From NCBI GenBank assembly GCA_945859605.1, contig OX243815.1:26389900-26453899 (forward strand): a stretch of DNA of 64,000 bases, in the 5' to 3' direction. The notes under the pieces are model-generated. The model worked only from the letters and a program-made list of their open reading frames with translations, searched no databases and had not been told where the DNA came from. The stretch's first letter is position 1. Each line of letters opens with the position of its first letter. Shown piece by piece: positions 47,490 to 58,204 of the stretch. The stretch is from Lumbricus rubellus. Its lineage: Eukaryota; Annelida; Clitellata; Crassiclitellata; Lumbricidae. A program made the position numbers and the translations under genes.

Positions 47490-47672
47490 GCACCACACCC
47501 TCCACACCCTCCGCACCCTCCGCACCCTCCACACCCTCCGCACTCTCCGCATCCTCCACACTCTTCGCATCCTCCACACCCTCTACACCCTCCGCATCCT
47601 CCACACCCTCCACACTCTTCGCATCCTCCACACTCTTCGCACCCTCCACACTCTTCGCATCCTTCGCAGCAT
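47490..47672. repeat. 9-bp minisatellite CCACACCCT / CCGCACCCT
   Basis: About 20 units of 9 bp (CCTCCACAC/CCTCCGCAC/TCTTCGCAT variants). With a period of three codons, one strand reads Pro-His-Pro-Pro and the other Cys-Gly-Gly. The 118- and 129-codon frames are repeat translations extended into flanking sequence. Confidence 0.92.
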
Positions 47673-47899
47673 CCTCTGCAACCTTCCATCTGTGTGCGTA
47701 CGAAGATCAACAATGAGCTGCAGTTGCCTAGGCAACAGATCGTCTGCTCGATACCAAACTTTTGCAGAACTGCAGCCACGGAAAACGATGAGATGCATCG
47801 AAACTTCAGCTGCAGTCTCCCTCTATGAATGCAATCGGCCACTTGCGAACAAGGTGCAACAGACAGACGCAGAGAGAGAGAGAGTTTGGGAAATCTAGA

Positions 47900-48119
47900 A
47901 AATCGATGTTACCTCTGCATGTGAGGATCGCAATATTGTGATAATGATCACATAAAGTATATAATTATTTCTTTAACTAGCCAACTTCTGGGTATTAAAT
48001 CCGTGTTTAACTGTGAAGAAATATACCGACTTAACTTATAAAGCAGACTTAGAATGAAAAAGGGCAAAACAGTTTTCGATAAACAGATTGATCATTTGAA
48101 GACCAACAGTCTAACATTT
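47900..48119. other. no gene seen
   Basis: AT-rich spacer with no recognisable features. Confidence 0.45.
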
Positions 48120-48295
48120 GCTACACCGATCCTTAAATTTTACCATCGTCTCGGTTTTCCAAATGCCCTCTGGTCGTACACTCGTGACCCACCTCCTCAT
48201 GCAGCTCTCTGATCATGCCATTACAATGAGCGCCTCTGAACGGTTCACCCTAGTAGAGGCGCTTTATAAATGTTTTAATAAAATACAATTACCGG
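48120..48295 (+). mobile_element. LINE/SINE 3' end with terminal hairpin
   Basis: GAGCGCCTCTGAACGG and TAGAGGCGCTTTATAAATG form a strong stem (GCGCCTCT/AGAGGCGC), followed by an ATAAAATA tail. The same hairpin-plus-TATAA design ends the L2-type LINE at 55436 and the SINE family. The upstream part is not readable as protein. Confidence 0.55.
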
Positions 48296-48299
48296 AACA

Positions 48300-49254
48300 A
48301 ACTGCTTAAAATATAGCGCCATTCAACTAACGCATGCTCTTTTTTATCTCATCCAATAATTAATTCGCCATGTCCGGAACACATCATGTTCTTCTCGCTG
48401 TTGTTCTTTAAGTATAGGTCACTCAACTATCCATCTCTACATCTAAGTGCGGACAAGGATATTACAAAATAGTCCATTTCAATGCCATTTAATTACATTG
48501 GTGCACAATAAAGAGTTTTATAATGTGTGTGTGTGCGCGCGCGTGTGTTTAGGTGTGTGAGTGTGAGAGCGTTTGTTGTGTGTCTGAGATTGGACTATAA
48601 TAATTCTGCAGCGCCATAATAATTTCAGACTCGAGTATTGTTTTACGTCGAGCTATAAAATCTGAAGTTAATAAAGTGTGGACTTGAAAGTAACACGAAG
48701 CAAAGACCTGCAATAAGAATCTTTTACTTCCGATGGTGATAACAATAATTATATTAATGGTTGTGTGTAGACGTTTATTCTTCTGAATGCCTTTCTAGTT
48801 ATTTTGCTATTAATTCATATTGTGTGGGCCAAACAATTAGTTGCGCGAGAATACGGAGGTAGGCTATATAAACGGAAAAGTGAAAAATTTCCTGGGAAGT
48901 TAGGGGGGCGGTTAAATCCCTAGTATTTCTTAGGATGCCATAATAAAGTCCTCATGACGCATCTAATGGCCACATGAATCAAGGTCGGAACCCCCAGGTA
49001 TTTTTCAGCAATTATCATACTGCAGGGTAAACTTTGAGGTTAATTTGGAAGCTGAAACGATAGGCCTATGTTAATTAAAATGCATTAAAAGAGTCATAAT
49101 TTAAGAGATTGAAACAGCCTTTCAAATGTTTTCTGTCCATGGCTCCTTAATATCTAGCCTAAGTATATTAAACCAGCATACATGTAGGTAGGCCCTTATG
49201 TTAATTAGTCCAGTCAACACGAACAGATTCAGTAAAGTGATTCGTCTCAGTGCG

Positions 49255-49259
<5 letters not shown>
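48300..49259. other. no gene seen
   Basis: Includes a GT/GC tract at 48521-48560 and a TAGGCCTA site at about 49062. No element ends or coding features recognised. Confidence 0.5.

Positions 49260-49293
<34 letters not shown>
49259..49293. repeat. TA dinucleotide repeat
   Basis: About 16 TA units. Confidence 0.97.
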
Positions 49294-49296
<3 letters not shown>

Positions 49297-49383
49297 GGTT
49301 AATTTGGTTAAAGACTTTGCACTGCTTAAAGAACATGAATTCATTTTTATCCATCCGCTGGCTTCATCCGCCTATATATACTA

Positions 49384-52111
49384 GTGTGGCCAATTTTTAC
49401 ATGGGAAAAATTATTTTCTGGAATTTTTTATCGCACACCCTCCTATTTTGTGAGAATTGATGTAAATAGCACCCAGTAAAAATTTTAAGCCAATCAAATT
49501 GGAGGAAGTGGTCTCCCACAGCCCATTAACAAATGACATTTAAACGTATTATAAATACATGCGATTTTCGGCAAATTTTCTAGTTTTCCTAGCTTTTTAA
49601 CTCTCAACCACCCTCTAAGTCTTCTCTAGAGGTGGAATTAATTAATCATTCTTGTCAAGTATCTTACTTTATGCTATGCAGTTGATAGATGGCATCATAT
49701 GACTAATGTGACTATAAATTCAGAATATATATTTTAATTTAATTATGCTTTTTATACTTTCTTTAAATATATCTTAATATTTATTTATTTTTTATCTTGA
49801 AGCACCTCTTTGTTTGTAAAATTGTGTGTTTTGGTTTAATAATAGACAAATGTCCTATGACATTTATTATTATTGTTATTATAATTATGATTATTATTAT
49901 TACATAAATTTCTTATGCGCAAGGTCACACTGAAATGTGAATCGGAGGCGAGGAAACTGTTAGTCTATTTGTGGTGCAATCGTTCAGTTGGGGGTCTCCT
50001 TTTCTTGCAATGCAGGTGTAGCCTAGTGGATTGAATAGAATCTCCCTTTAAACATTCCAGAAGTCAATTTAATCAAAGGATATACAGATTGGTTGAGTTA
50101 ATTCTTAGTATTATAATTGGCTGTGATTTAATGTGTATTGTTGCAGTTTGCACCTAGAAACTCCAGAGGTCAAACTGAAAGGGAAGTTGATTCCTTCTGG
50201 AAGCAAATGGCTTGTAGAGTGGATTCTTCCTAGAGCAAATTGAATAGAAGGGTCGCCACTTCTTGAGACAAATTGAATGTGCGAGCTTTAGTTGTGGAGT
50301 ATCTTCTCTGTAAGACCAATTAACTGATAGAATGTACTGCTGAAACCACAAATTAATTGAAATGTTTTATTCTGCAAGTGAGTTGGTCCCAGAGAGTATC
50401 AACCCCTCCCCCCATTCAATTTGCCCTAGGAATCACCAACTCTTCAGGTCAATTGGTCCCTGAAAGAATCTACACACAATTCAATTTGTCCTAGGAAGAA
50501 CAAAGTCCACCAGTCGTTTGGTCTCATCTAAGCACTCTCATGAAACACTCCTGTAATGTTTAATGACTGTGTAGAGTGTCTTTGCCCTAGTATCAATTAA
50601 CTCTGCACCCATTATATAATTATACTGAGATAAATACATGAGTCCCAGAGTCTTCTTGTCCTGGTGCAACCACCATGTTTGATACTTTCTTCATCTCAAA
50701 AGAACCGAATTGAGTTGTTTAATTAACTGAAATATCAGTGGGAATTCAACAATAAGTCAAAGTTTGATCCACTGGACAGAGACGAGGCTGATGAAATTTG
50801 TCTAAGCTCATAACAGAAACATGGCTGTGCTGCCATTGTTAGCAGTGACCTGTGATGACATCTTGAAGATGGTCAACCATGTGAGGACTATAGAGAGTTT
50901 ATCAGGATGGCTCTTATGCCATTGGGCGAAGTCTTGAAGATGCAGACACAGAATGTTTGGTTCTGGATGCTTACCACCATGCTCACTGGATGGCAAAGGG
51001 CATGTATACTGTTTAAAAATTTCAGATTCCATCATCAATACCAACTGAGCAAGCATGAGTTGGACTATTTGAGGTATATCTGTGTGTTTGCACCACAATC
51101 TATGCAGGCTTCTGCTTTTCTGCATCTCTAATGACAGATGCTCTTGAAAATGACTTGCAGATGTTGCAGTTGATCGAAGACTTGAGACAAGTTGACGATA
51201 AAAATCACAGAAGTTGCAGAAAGAAAGTGATGTTCCAATAATTATTGTGGTGCCTAAGCATAGACCATGCTCCATTGTCTTTATTCAGTGATGACATTTC
51301 TGATGTAGACAAGCAGGATATTGTCAGTGTCCTGCAGAGGGAACGAAATATAGATGTTCTCCATCTTGGTCCAACCAAAATTCCTCGTTTCAAGAATCTC
51401 TCCATGACCCACTTTGTCACCGAACAGTCAATCAAGTCCCTTCATGTACCACAAGATGCTCTCTGATGTACACCAATTAGTATGTGGTCAGAGAACAATG
51501 ACTATACACTGCAGCTCAAAAAATTGTTTTTTATGCTGAAAGTTGTTACTGACTGCCTAGAACATGCAGTCACATTACATTGGCTACTGACTTCAGAGAA
51601 GTCCTCAACAAGAATGGTAATCAGTGTCAGCTCCTCTACTCTACCAGGTTGCTTGACACCATGATAGTTTCGACTGAAGAATGCAAACTAGAGATGCCCA
51701 ATTAGTTGATGAGTTGAACTTGCAATTTTTTGGGTGACAAACCTGATGACATTGCTTGACAATCAAATTCGACGGCACACATGGTAAATAAGTCGAAAAC
51801 ATGGTTTTTCCAGGTTTTTTATTCTAAAAAGACTTATTACTCTAAGTTTTATTTTACAGAAAGCTGTTTAAGCACAGAGCTTGGTTTAAATTTGAACAGT
51901 ATCTGTTGGATACGAAATTTTTTATGAATCTTTAGATAAAACAGATATTTTTGCTGAATACGCTCCCATGCATTTCTTAGAGGGCTCAGGGAGAGCAATT
52001 CCTCATATTAGATCGACCTAAACAAATTTGCTGAGTGGTCTTTATGTCAATTCTCACAAAAACAGAGGGTGTGCGATTAAAAATATTGCAAAAAAATTTT
52101 TCAGGCCACCC
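49384..52111 (+). mobile_element. 2.7-kb TA-flanked transposon, GTGTGGCC/GGGTGGCC ends
   Basis: Inverted similarity of about 100 bp joins the two ends. GTGTGGCCAATTTTT pairs with the complement of a right end reading GGGTGGCCTGAAAAA. Both continue through ATCGCACACCCTC and TTTTGTGAGAATTGA in the same order. TA borders both ends. The left interior (49950-50560) holds degenerate repeats around CAATTTGTCCTAGGAA. The right interior carries a decayed coding region (50840-51465). TA target, length and ends fit a DNA transposon, but the superfamily is not clear. Confidence 0.75.
50840..51465 (+). pseudogene. decayed protein of an uncharacterised transposon-borne family
   Basis: Pieces in different plus-strand frames read, in order: YREFIRMALMPLG; then AYHHAHWMAKGMYT after a frame change; SKHELDYLRYICVFAPQ; a segment like MTDALENDLQMLQLIED; and finally the 73-codon frame at 51245-51466 with LSLFSDDISDVDKQDIVSVL and MTHFVTEQSI. 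From memory this order (YRELLELALxFLG, HxARWMAKAIY, ELxGLRxICVF, LxLFDDxVxxxxKxxMV, LExFVTxxT) recalls a protein common in invertebrate genomes and annotated only as uncharacterised. That comparison was not checked. It has at least three frame changes and is not functional. The 155-codon minus-strand frame over it is a shadow. Confidence 0.5.
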
Positions 52112-52382
52112 TAATATATACTGAACGTCCAACGCACAATAGGTTGCTGACTTTGCATCTCTTTCTCTCAAAAAATTCATATCCATTTATCTCTTTGCGT
52201 TGCTACAGGCGACTAAAAAGTTAAGAGCATAAGTATAAAAAAATGATCAAATTATTGGAAAGAGTTGCTGCCAGCGATCGCTCTATCTCTCCCTTTCGTC
52301 TCTCTCATCCGTTTGAACTCCGGGGAAATCCGATCGGCAATTACTCCAATATCATTCATCCACGGTGTACTTAACGCCCACC

Positions 52383-52747
52383 CTCTATCTGTCTGTCTGT
52401 TTGTCTGTCTGTCTCTGCGTCCATCTCTGTCTCTGTCTGTCTCTGTCTGTCTGTCTGTCTCTGCGTCCGTCTCTGTCTCTGTCTGTCTGTCTGTCTCTGC
52501 GTCCGTCTCTGTCTCTGTCTGTCTCTGTCTGTCTGTCTCTGCGTCCGTCTCTGTCTCTGTCTGTCTCTCTTTGTCTCTCACTCTGTGTCTCTCTGTCTTT
52601 TTCACACTTTCTGTCATGACTCTGTCTCTGTCTGTCTGCCTCTGTCCGTCTGTCTGTCTGTTTCTGTCCTTGTCTATATCTCGGTCTATGTCTCTCTGTC
52701 TCTCTCTCCCAGTCTCTTTTTCTGGATCTGTCTCTGTCTTTGTATCC

Positions 52748-52809
<62 letters not shown>

Positions 52810-52880
52810 GTCTCTGTCTCTGTCTTTGTCTCTGTCTATCTGTTTCTGTCTCTGTCTATATATATATATATATATATCTT
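52383..52880. repeat. TCTG/TCTC/TA compound microsatellite
   Basis: TCTGTC units with CTCTGCGTCC interruptions repeated four times at about 30-60 bp spacing, then (TC)n and a short (TA)n at 52857-52877. The 218- and 228-codon frames are artefacts. Confidence 0.97.
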
Positions 52881-53403
52881 CTGCAGAAGACAGAGGATTC
52901 CCTCCCACCCCAATGCCTGGCGGTCGTCAGCCATCCCACCCTCGCCCTTAGTCACGCCTCCTCTCGTCGTTCAAAAGATGGCGCGCTAAAATCGGGCGCA
53001 CAATAAATCGCTGGCAGCCACTCACTAAGAACCGACGTCGACCGGTTTTAACTGACCGGAAGTCCAAGGTCCGTTCCAGTGGCGTCGAAATCGATCCGGA
53101 GGGAGCTCTTACGCAATTAGGAACCCCCGGCCATACAGTGTGCCGCCGAAGTGGACCACTAAGCAACGCACGATCAGAGAAATCAATGGGTGGGGTGGGG
53201 TGGTGGTGGGGGTGTCTTCGAATTGCTTTCAGATTAAAAACGACGACGGCTATAACCACATAATCACTATAATTGAAGTGGTGGCTGAACCTTGATTCGA
53301 AGTGTCACAGATATTGTGTGGTATAATTATTATTATTATTATAGACTCGGACCATGGTTTGTTTTTGAGAAGAGTGGCATTTATATAGTGGAGAGGAGCC
53401 TGC
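52881..53403. other. no gene seen; CpG-containing patch
   Basis: 52970-53190 is richer in CpG than its surroundings, with a GGGGTGGGGTGGTGGTGGGGG run at about 53192-53215. A 103-codon minus-strand frame (52948-53259) lacks motifs. The segment at 53371-53400 resembles the TTATATAG-type tails seen elsewhere. Confidence 0.5.
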
Positions 53404-53411
53404 CTCTCTGT

Positions 53412-53638
53412 CAAGGCCGTAGCCAGGATTTTATTTCGGGGGTGTTTTCAGTGGCGGCCAGGATTTAAGTTTTGGGGTGGCTGAATTTCCTGAAAATATT
53501 ACTTCATTTCGGGGGGTGTTTTCATGGCTTTTTCATGGTTTTTTGCATCACGAACTAGAAAATGCAATAGATTTTTTCTGCATTTTCCATTTCGGGGGGC
53601 GTTCAAACACCCAAAACACCCCTCTGTCTACGGTCTTG
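53412..53638. mobile_element. hAT-type MITE, CAAGGCCGTAGCCAG ends
   Basis: A 227-bp element with short inverted ends (CAAGGCCGTAG; right end complementary to CAAGACCGTAG). It is flanked by a perfect 8-bp duplication CTCTCTGT (53404-53411 and 53639-53646). The interior contains three TTTCGGGGG(T/G)GTT words. The 62-codon frame inside is not significant. Confidence 0.9.
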
Positions 53639-53646
53639 CTCTCTGT

Positions 53647-53950
53647 TGAAAATATTATTAACTGATATTCGCACTTAACGCTTTGATTAATTTGCATCAT
53701 TGCTTGCTTTTATAACTACAATGGGCGTGTACAATGTAGGCTAGGCTACATTATGTCAGCGCATACGCTTGTTTGAAAAAGTGATGAGTCTAAAGCCACG
53801 CATATTTTAATTTGGATGATCGAACATATTAACATTGTGTCTTCACGTAATACCTGTATGGTCGTGAGCCGCTGATGGGGATGAGAACTGTGATGCATGT
53901 TCTTCAGAGGACAATGAATCGATCTTGAATGTTAGACGGCTTGAGCAACG
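53647..53950. other. no gene seen
   Basis: About 300 bp between two hAT insertions. Nothing recognised. Confidence 0.45.
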
Positions 53951-54555
53951 CTTCCACCCAGTGGCGGATTTAGTACGGGCCCGGGGGGTCTGTTCGCCCC
54001 CCCGTGCCCCCTTGGGGAAAAAATGGCGCCCCTCGGACCGTATTGGTACTTATTACTTAAACCTAAAATGTCCTTCGTGGAAAGTAAATTCTCATACCTT
54101 TGCCAGATTATTATATTCTACTTTTTAATGACTTTACGCAATCACACCATGAATTTGACACTTATTAAAGAATTACCTAATTTTTATACATTTCTCTGGT
54201 GACCATTACTTATTTTTATTTATTTCTATGACCCTTTGCCGCTTTGCGTAAGCCTATATGATGATGGTGGTGGTGCACTGCCCGTAGGCAGGTTCATTGG
54301 CTTTACCCCTCTGGGGATGAGATGAGTGAGGTGGTTTCCCGTTGCCTTCCTCACAGACAGATGAGTAAGCAACTTGCCCAAGGTCGCTTCGCAGGAGCTT
54401 GCGCCACCGCATCCCATGCGTGCTAGCCCGAGATATCTAAATCTCTGAGTGTCAATTCCCATCCCATAATTAATGGCAGAATACCAAGTAGATTCAATTT
54501 TTAATTGGTGAACAGTTTATACCTTATGCATGGGTTGGGGAGTTGGTTCAGTCAC

Positions 54556-55670
54556 CGTCGGGGCAAGACGGTCCTTGTGATCCATCTTGCCCCCGTTTGT
54601 GTATAGTTTTCGTGTGGTTTGCCTTTTTTCATCCGATTTCACATGCTAATTAATTATTATATTATTATTACTATAGGCCCAACAATAATTGTTTGATACA
54701 ATAACAATGACAATTAACGCGAAAGACATGATTGCAGTGGTATATCTTGCTCCACAATAGGGGCAAGATGGACCATTAAAATCGCCTAAAGTTGAAAAAA
54801 TCTAGTCCAATAACTTCTGTGTTATTCTCATTGTTTTACATTATAGACGATCACATTTGTGCATAAAAAAGTATTCTGCATGTGATCAGAACATGCTATG
54901 GAAAAAGACTAATGCGTGGGGCATGATTTATTTATCTACCCAAGGTTCGCCTAGCTCCTCTGCAATCTGTACTCAATGCTGCCGCTAGGCTCATTGCCCG
55001 CCTTCCTCGATTCTCCCACATTTCTTCATTCATGACTGAACAACTTCACTGGCTTCCATTCTTGACCCGTATGCAATTTAAGGTCCTAATTTTGGTCATC
55101 AAGTCTCAAATGGGTCTTGCTCCGAAGTATCTGTGTGATAAGATACTTCGCCCCCTTTCTGCCACTTCGCTGCGTCCTCTTAGGTCCTCTGATCGGCTTG
55201 ACCTCTTTGTCCCGCGAGTCAGGACCGCCTTGGCGCAATCCAGATCATTTGCCTGCATTGTTCCCTCCCTATGGAATGGGCTTCCCCCATCAGTTCGCTC
55301 TGCCATCCTCTCTGGTAGTGTATCCTCATCTTTCTCTCGTCTAAAAACTTGCCTTTTTTCTCGGAGATGAACGCACTGGGAGCGCTTCTGAAAGGCTCTT
55401 GCTGCAAGAAGCGCTTTATAAATTGTCAGATAAGATAAGATTAGATATTGGACTGTTCCATCTTGCCCCATAATGGAAACAAGATGGACCAGTACTGCAA
55501 ATTTTTTTAATTTTTAAAATCTTATTATCAAAAAGCGATGCAATTAAATGTGTGTTGCCTTTAGCTATGGTACTGTATAAGCTACGAGTAACAAAAAATT
55601 GTGCCCGTGAAGCACGTTTATGGTGTCTTAAAACCAGAAATCCGTTACGGGGTCCGTCTCGCCCCTACTT
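54556..55670. mobile_element. element with GGGGCAAGACGG subterminal repeats
   Basis: Words of the form GGGGCAAGAYGGWCC occur six times: near 54559 and 54580 (inverted), 54766, 55459 (inverted), 55488 and 55651 (inverted). Pairs in opposite orientation sit near both borders. The outermost words, GTCGGGGCAAGACGGTCC and the complement of GTAGGGGCGAGACGGACC, may be the termini. Exact borders and target duplication were not established. The LINE insertion makes up nearly half of it. Confidence 0.55.
54942..55370 (+). pseudogene. LINE (L2/CR1-type) reverse transcriptase, C-terminal end only
   Basis: An open frame of about 142 codons to a TGA, without an N-terminus. LAPLQSVLNAAARLIARL, then LHWLPFLTRMQFKVL, GLAPKYLCD, LRSSDRLDLFVPRVRT, SFACIVPSLWNGLPPSVRS and FSRLKTCLF follow the standard order of the C-terminal region after the reverse-transcriptase domain of L2/CR1-type non-LTR retrotransposons. 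The catalytic RT core and endonuclease are absent, so this is a 5'-truncated dead copy. Its 3' UTR (55371-55436) carries a hairpin and ends in AGATA-type repeats, the likely template for target-primed insertion. Confidence 0.9.
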
Positions 55671-55748
55671 TCCCTAAGTACAGGCGCCCTCTTGAAATTC
55701 TCCTCGACCCCCCGTGCAATAAAACCTAAATCCGCCACTGCTTCCACC

Positions 55749-55918
55749 GGACGCTCGGTGCTGAATGCAGAAGACGGCGCTACATAAGTTGGTTCACCAA
55801 CAGCGATCGATGCATTAGTAGATGGGTAATTCCGAGCCATGGGGAGATGTGTTATAAATGGGGGAATTAGGGGATCGTTGATGAAACGAGAAAGTGGGAA
55901 TCCGCACCGCCTATGGAC
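55749..55918. other. short unique stretch
   Basis: No features recognised. Confidence 0.4.
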
Positions 55919-56145
55919 CCCTCTCTCTCCCAGTCTCTGTCTGTCTGTATGTCTGTCTGTATGTCTGTCTGTCTGTCTGTCTTTCTGTCTCTGTCTTTGT
56001 TCCTGTCTTTGTCTCTGCCTCTGTCTGCCTGTCTTTCTGTCTCTGACTCTGTACCTGTCTTTGTCTCTGCCTCTGCCTCTGTTTGCCTGTCTGTCTGTCT
56101 GTCTGTCTGTCTGTCTGGCTGTCTGTCTTTCTCTCTCTCCTCCAG
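55919..56145. repeat. TCTG/TCTT microsatellite
   Basis: Compound TCTGTC repeat. The overlapping 96-105-codon frames are artefacts. Confidence 0.96.
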
Positions 56146-56255
56146 CGTCCTTCTAATCCGTGATCCATCCGGTGAGAGTCACCGTTCTCTGCCACTTGCA
56201 TTATTACATGCGTGACAGGATGACCTCATCAGTTTGTCAATCTACCGACGGATCT

Positions 56256-56472
56256 CCGATTCCTCCCTCCCTCTTTCCCTCCCTGCCTCCCTCTCTCCCT
56301 CTCCCTTCCTCCCTTCCTCCCTTCCTTCCTTTCTCCCTCTCCCTTCCTCCCTCCCTTCATTTCCTTCCGTCCTTCCCTCGCTTCCTTCCGTCTTTCCTTC
56401 CTTCCCTCCGTCCGTCCTTTCTTTCTTCTTTCCGTCCTTCCTACCTTCCGTCCTTTCTTCCTTCCATGCCTT
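56256..56472. repeat. CCCT/CCTT microsatellite
   Basis: Pyrimidine-only CCTCCCTT/CCTTCCGT repeat. The proline/serine-rich and lysine/arginine/glycine-rich frames are artefacts. Confidence 0.96.
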
Positions 56473-57240
56473 TGACGGACGGACGTGACATTGTCGTTAT
56501 TCCTTGCAGATGATCTTTGTTTTGCCAGCTGATGCAATTGGATGAGTTGCATTTCCAAGTCTTGTGAACGCAACACTTTGCTGCCTTCCTTGTTTAATGA
56601 CTATATTGAAGTCTTCATTACTGCCGTCTACTAGTTACTATAGTCCTACTGTACCGTACTTCTTTATTTAAGCTAGGGTCAACTGAGTCAACTCCCTTAA
56701 AAAACGGGCAATTGTACTTCGTGCCTCTCTCAGACAAAGTAAATGATGTTCGGAACTTCGGACACCTCCTTCACCCTACACCCGTACTACCCCTCATGCG
56801 TACGTGCAAATAAATTTCTCTACCCGCGGACCCTTACAAAGGCTATTTAGCTAAAGCCATCTATGAACCATGTATTTTAGGCCTACTGTAGACTACTATT
56901 TAGTTTTGCTATAGCTAAATTTTTTAACTGTTATGGTTTACTGTTAAGATCTGAACAGAATTTAATTATACTGTAGACAAAATAATGCCATCGGACGACT
57001 AAAGGCTAATACAGAGTTATAAATAGGTTAATTAATTAACGTCATAATTAGACATTTATTTTGCGTACGTACATTTTGCCGAGAACCCCCCTTACTGCCC
57101 GCACGCACAAGTACGCAAATCGTCCAAATCCCGTGACCCCCCACCTCGAGCATACGTAATATATGGACAGCCCCCGGACTGAGGGAATGAAGGACGAGTA
57201 GCCAGCGACAATGTCAGAGAGACAGCGGAAAGACAAATAG
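56473..57240. other. no gene seen
   Basis: AT-rich with no recognised elements. One TAGGCCTA site at about 56878. Confidence 0.5.
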
Positions 57241-57290
57241 ACCGTCATCGTCATCATCGTCATCATCGTCATCATCCTCATCATCATCAT

Positions 57291-57348
<58 letters not shown>

Positions 57349-57349
57349 G

Positions 57350-57387
<38 letters not shown>

Positions 57388-57424
57388 TTCATCATCATCA
57401 TCATCATCACCATCATCATCATAT
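57241..57424. repeat. CAT trinucleotide repeat
   Basis: About 60 CAT/CGT triplets. The minus strand reads poly-methionine (ATG repeated), part of a 285-codon artefact frame. Confidence 0.97.
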
Positions 57425-57527
57425 CATTAGATGCATCGCAATTTTCGTTACAAATGAGGAACCGCGCGGAAGAGACAATAGGAGAGAGCGGAATGGAATC
57501 ACGCAACAGCCACACGCACGCACGCAG

Positions 57528-57530
57528 ACT

Positions 57531-57590
<60 letters not shown>

Positions 57591-57593
57591 CAT

Positions 57594-57642
<49 letters not shown>

Positions 57643-57905
57643 GAGGAACAGTGACAGAGACAGAGACAGACAGATAGACAGAGACAGACAGGCAGACAAG
57701 CAGACAGATAGAGAGAAAGAGACAGACACACAGACACACACGCAGACTCAGAGAGAGACAGACAGACAAATACAGAGACAGAGAGACAGACAGACCAAGA
57801 GACAGAGACAGACAAAGACAAACAGAGAGAGACAGAGGCAGAGATAGACAGAGAGACAGACAAACAGACAGATAGAGAGAAAGAGACAAACACACACAAG
57901 CACAC
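57528..57905. repeat. GA then GACA compound microsatellite
   Basis: (GA)n at 57533-57586, (GACA)n to 57642, then mixed GAGACAGACA. All long frames are artefacts. Confidence 0.97.
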
Positions 57906-58054
57906 ACACTGGGACAGACGGGCAGGGTGATGGATAGATGGAGAAGGTGGGGAAGGACCGGATGAAGCATCAGACGGTTGTGAGTGGGTGTGATGAGAAG
58001 AAAGGAAAGAAGGAAGGAAGGAAGGGGAAAGAAGGAGAGACCATATAAATTATA

Positions 58055-58091
58055 TGCTGGGTGGTGGTGGTGGTGGTGGTGGTGGTGGTGG
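58055..58091. repeat. GGT trinucleotide repeat
   Basis: About 11 GTG units. Confidence 0.93.
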
Positions 58092-58204
58092 CGACTACAC
58101 TGTAGAGTGTAGACTACGTGTTCCGCATGAGATTAATACAACACGTGGGGACATCTAGCGACGGCCGACAATCGGATTATTGACGGAATTAGAGCTTTAC
58201 GAAG

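Larger units (their letters stand above)
53959..55740. mobile_element. hAT-like element carrying nested insertions
   Basis: The ends are CAGTGGCGGATTTAG and its complement, flanked by a perfect 8-bp duplication CTTCCACC (53951-53958 and 55741-55748). Inside, at about 54556-55670, lies a second element marked by GGGGCAAGAYGG-type inverted words. Inside that, at 54942-55436, lies a truncated LINE. The segment 54254-54440 looks like another short interspersed piece (GGTGGTTTCCCGTTGCCTTC). No hAT transposase is present. Confidence 0.9.

Noticed and set aside
50808..51275. 155-codon minus-strand frame
   Set aside because: Antisense to a decayed plus-strand coding region whose segments make better protein sense.
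54226..54462. 78-codon minus-strand frame in the hAT element
   Set aside because: No recognisable domain; the DNA looks like an interspersed repeat fragment.
57048..57905. 285-codon minus-strand frame
   Set aside because: Consists of GACA/GA and CAT repeat translations, including poly-methionine.
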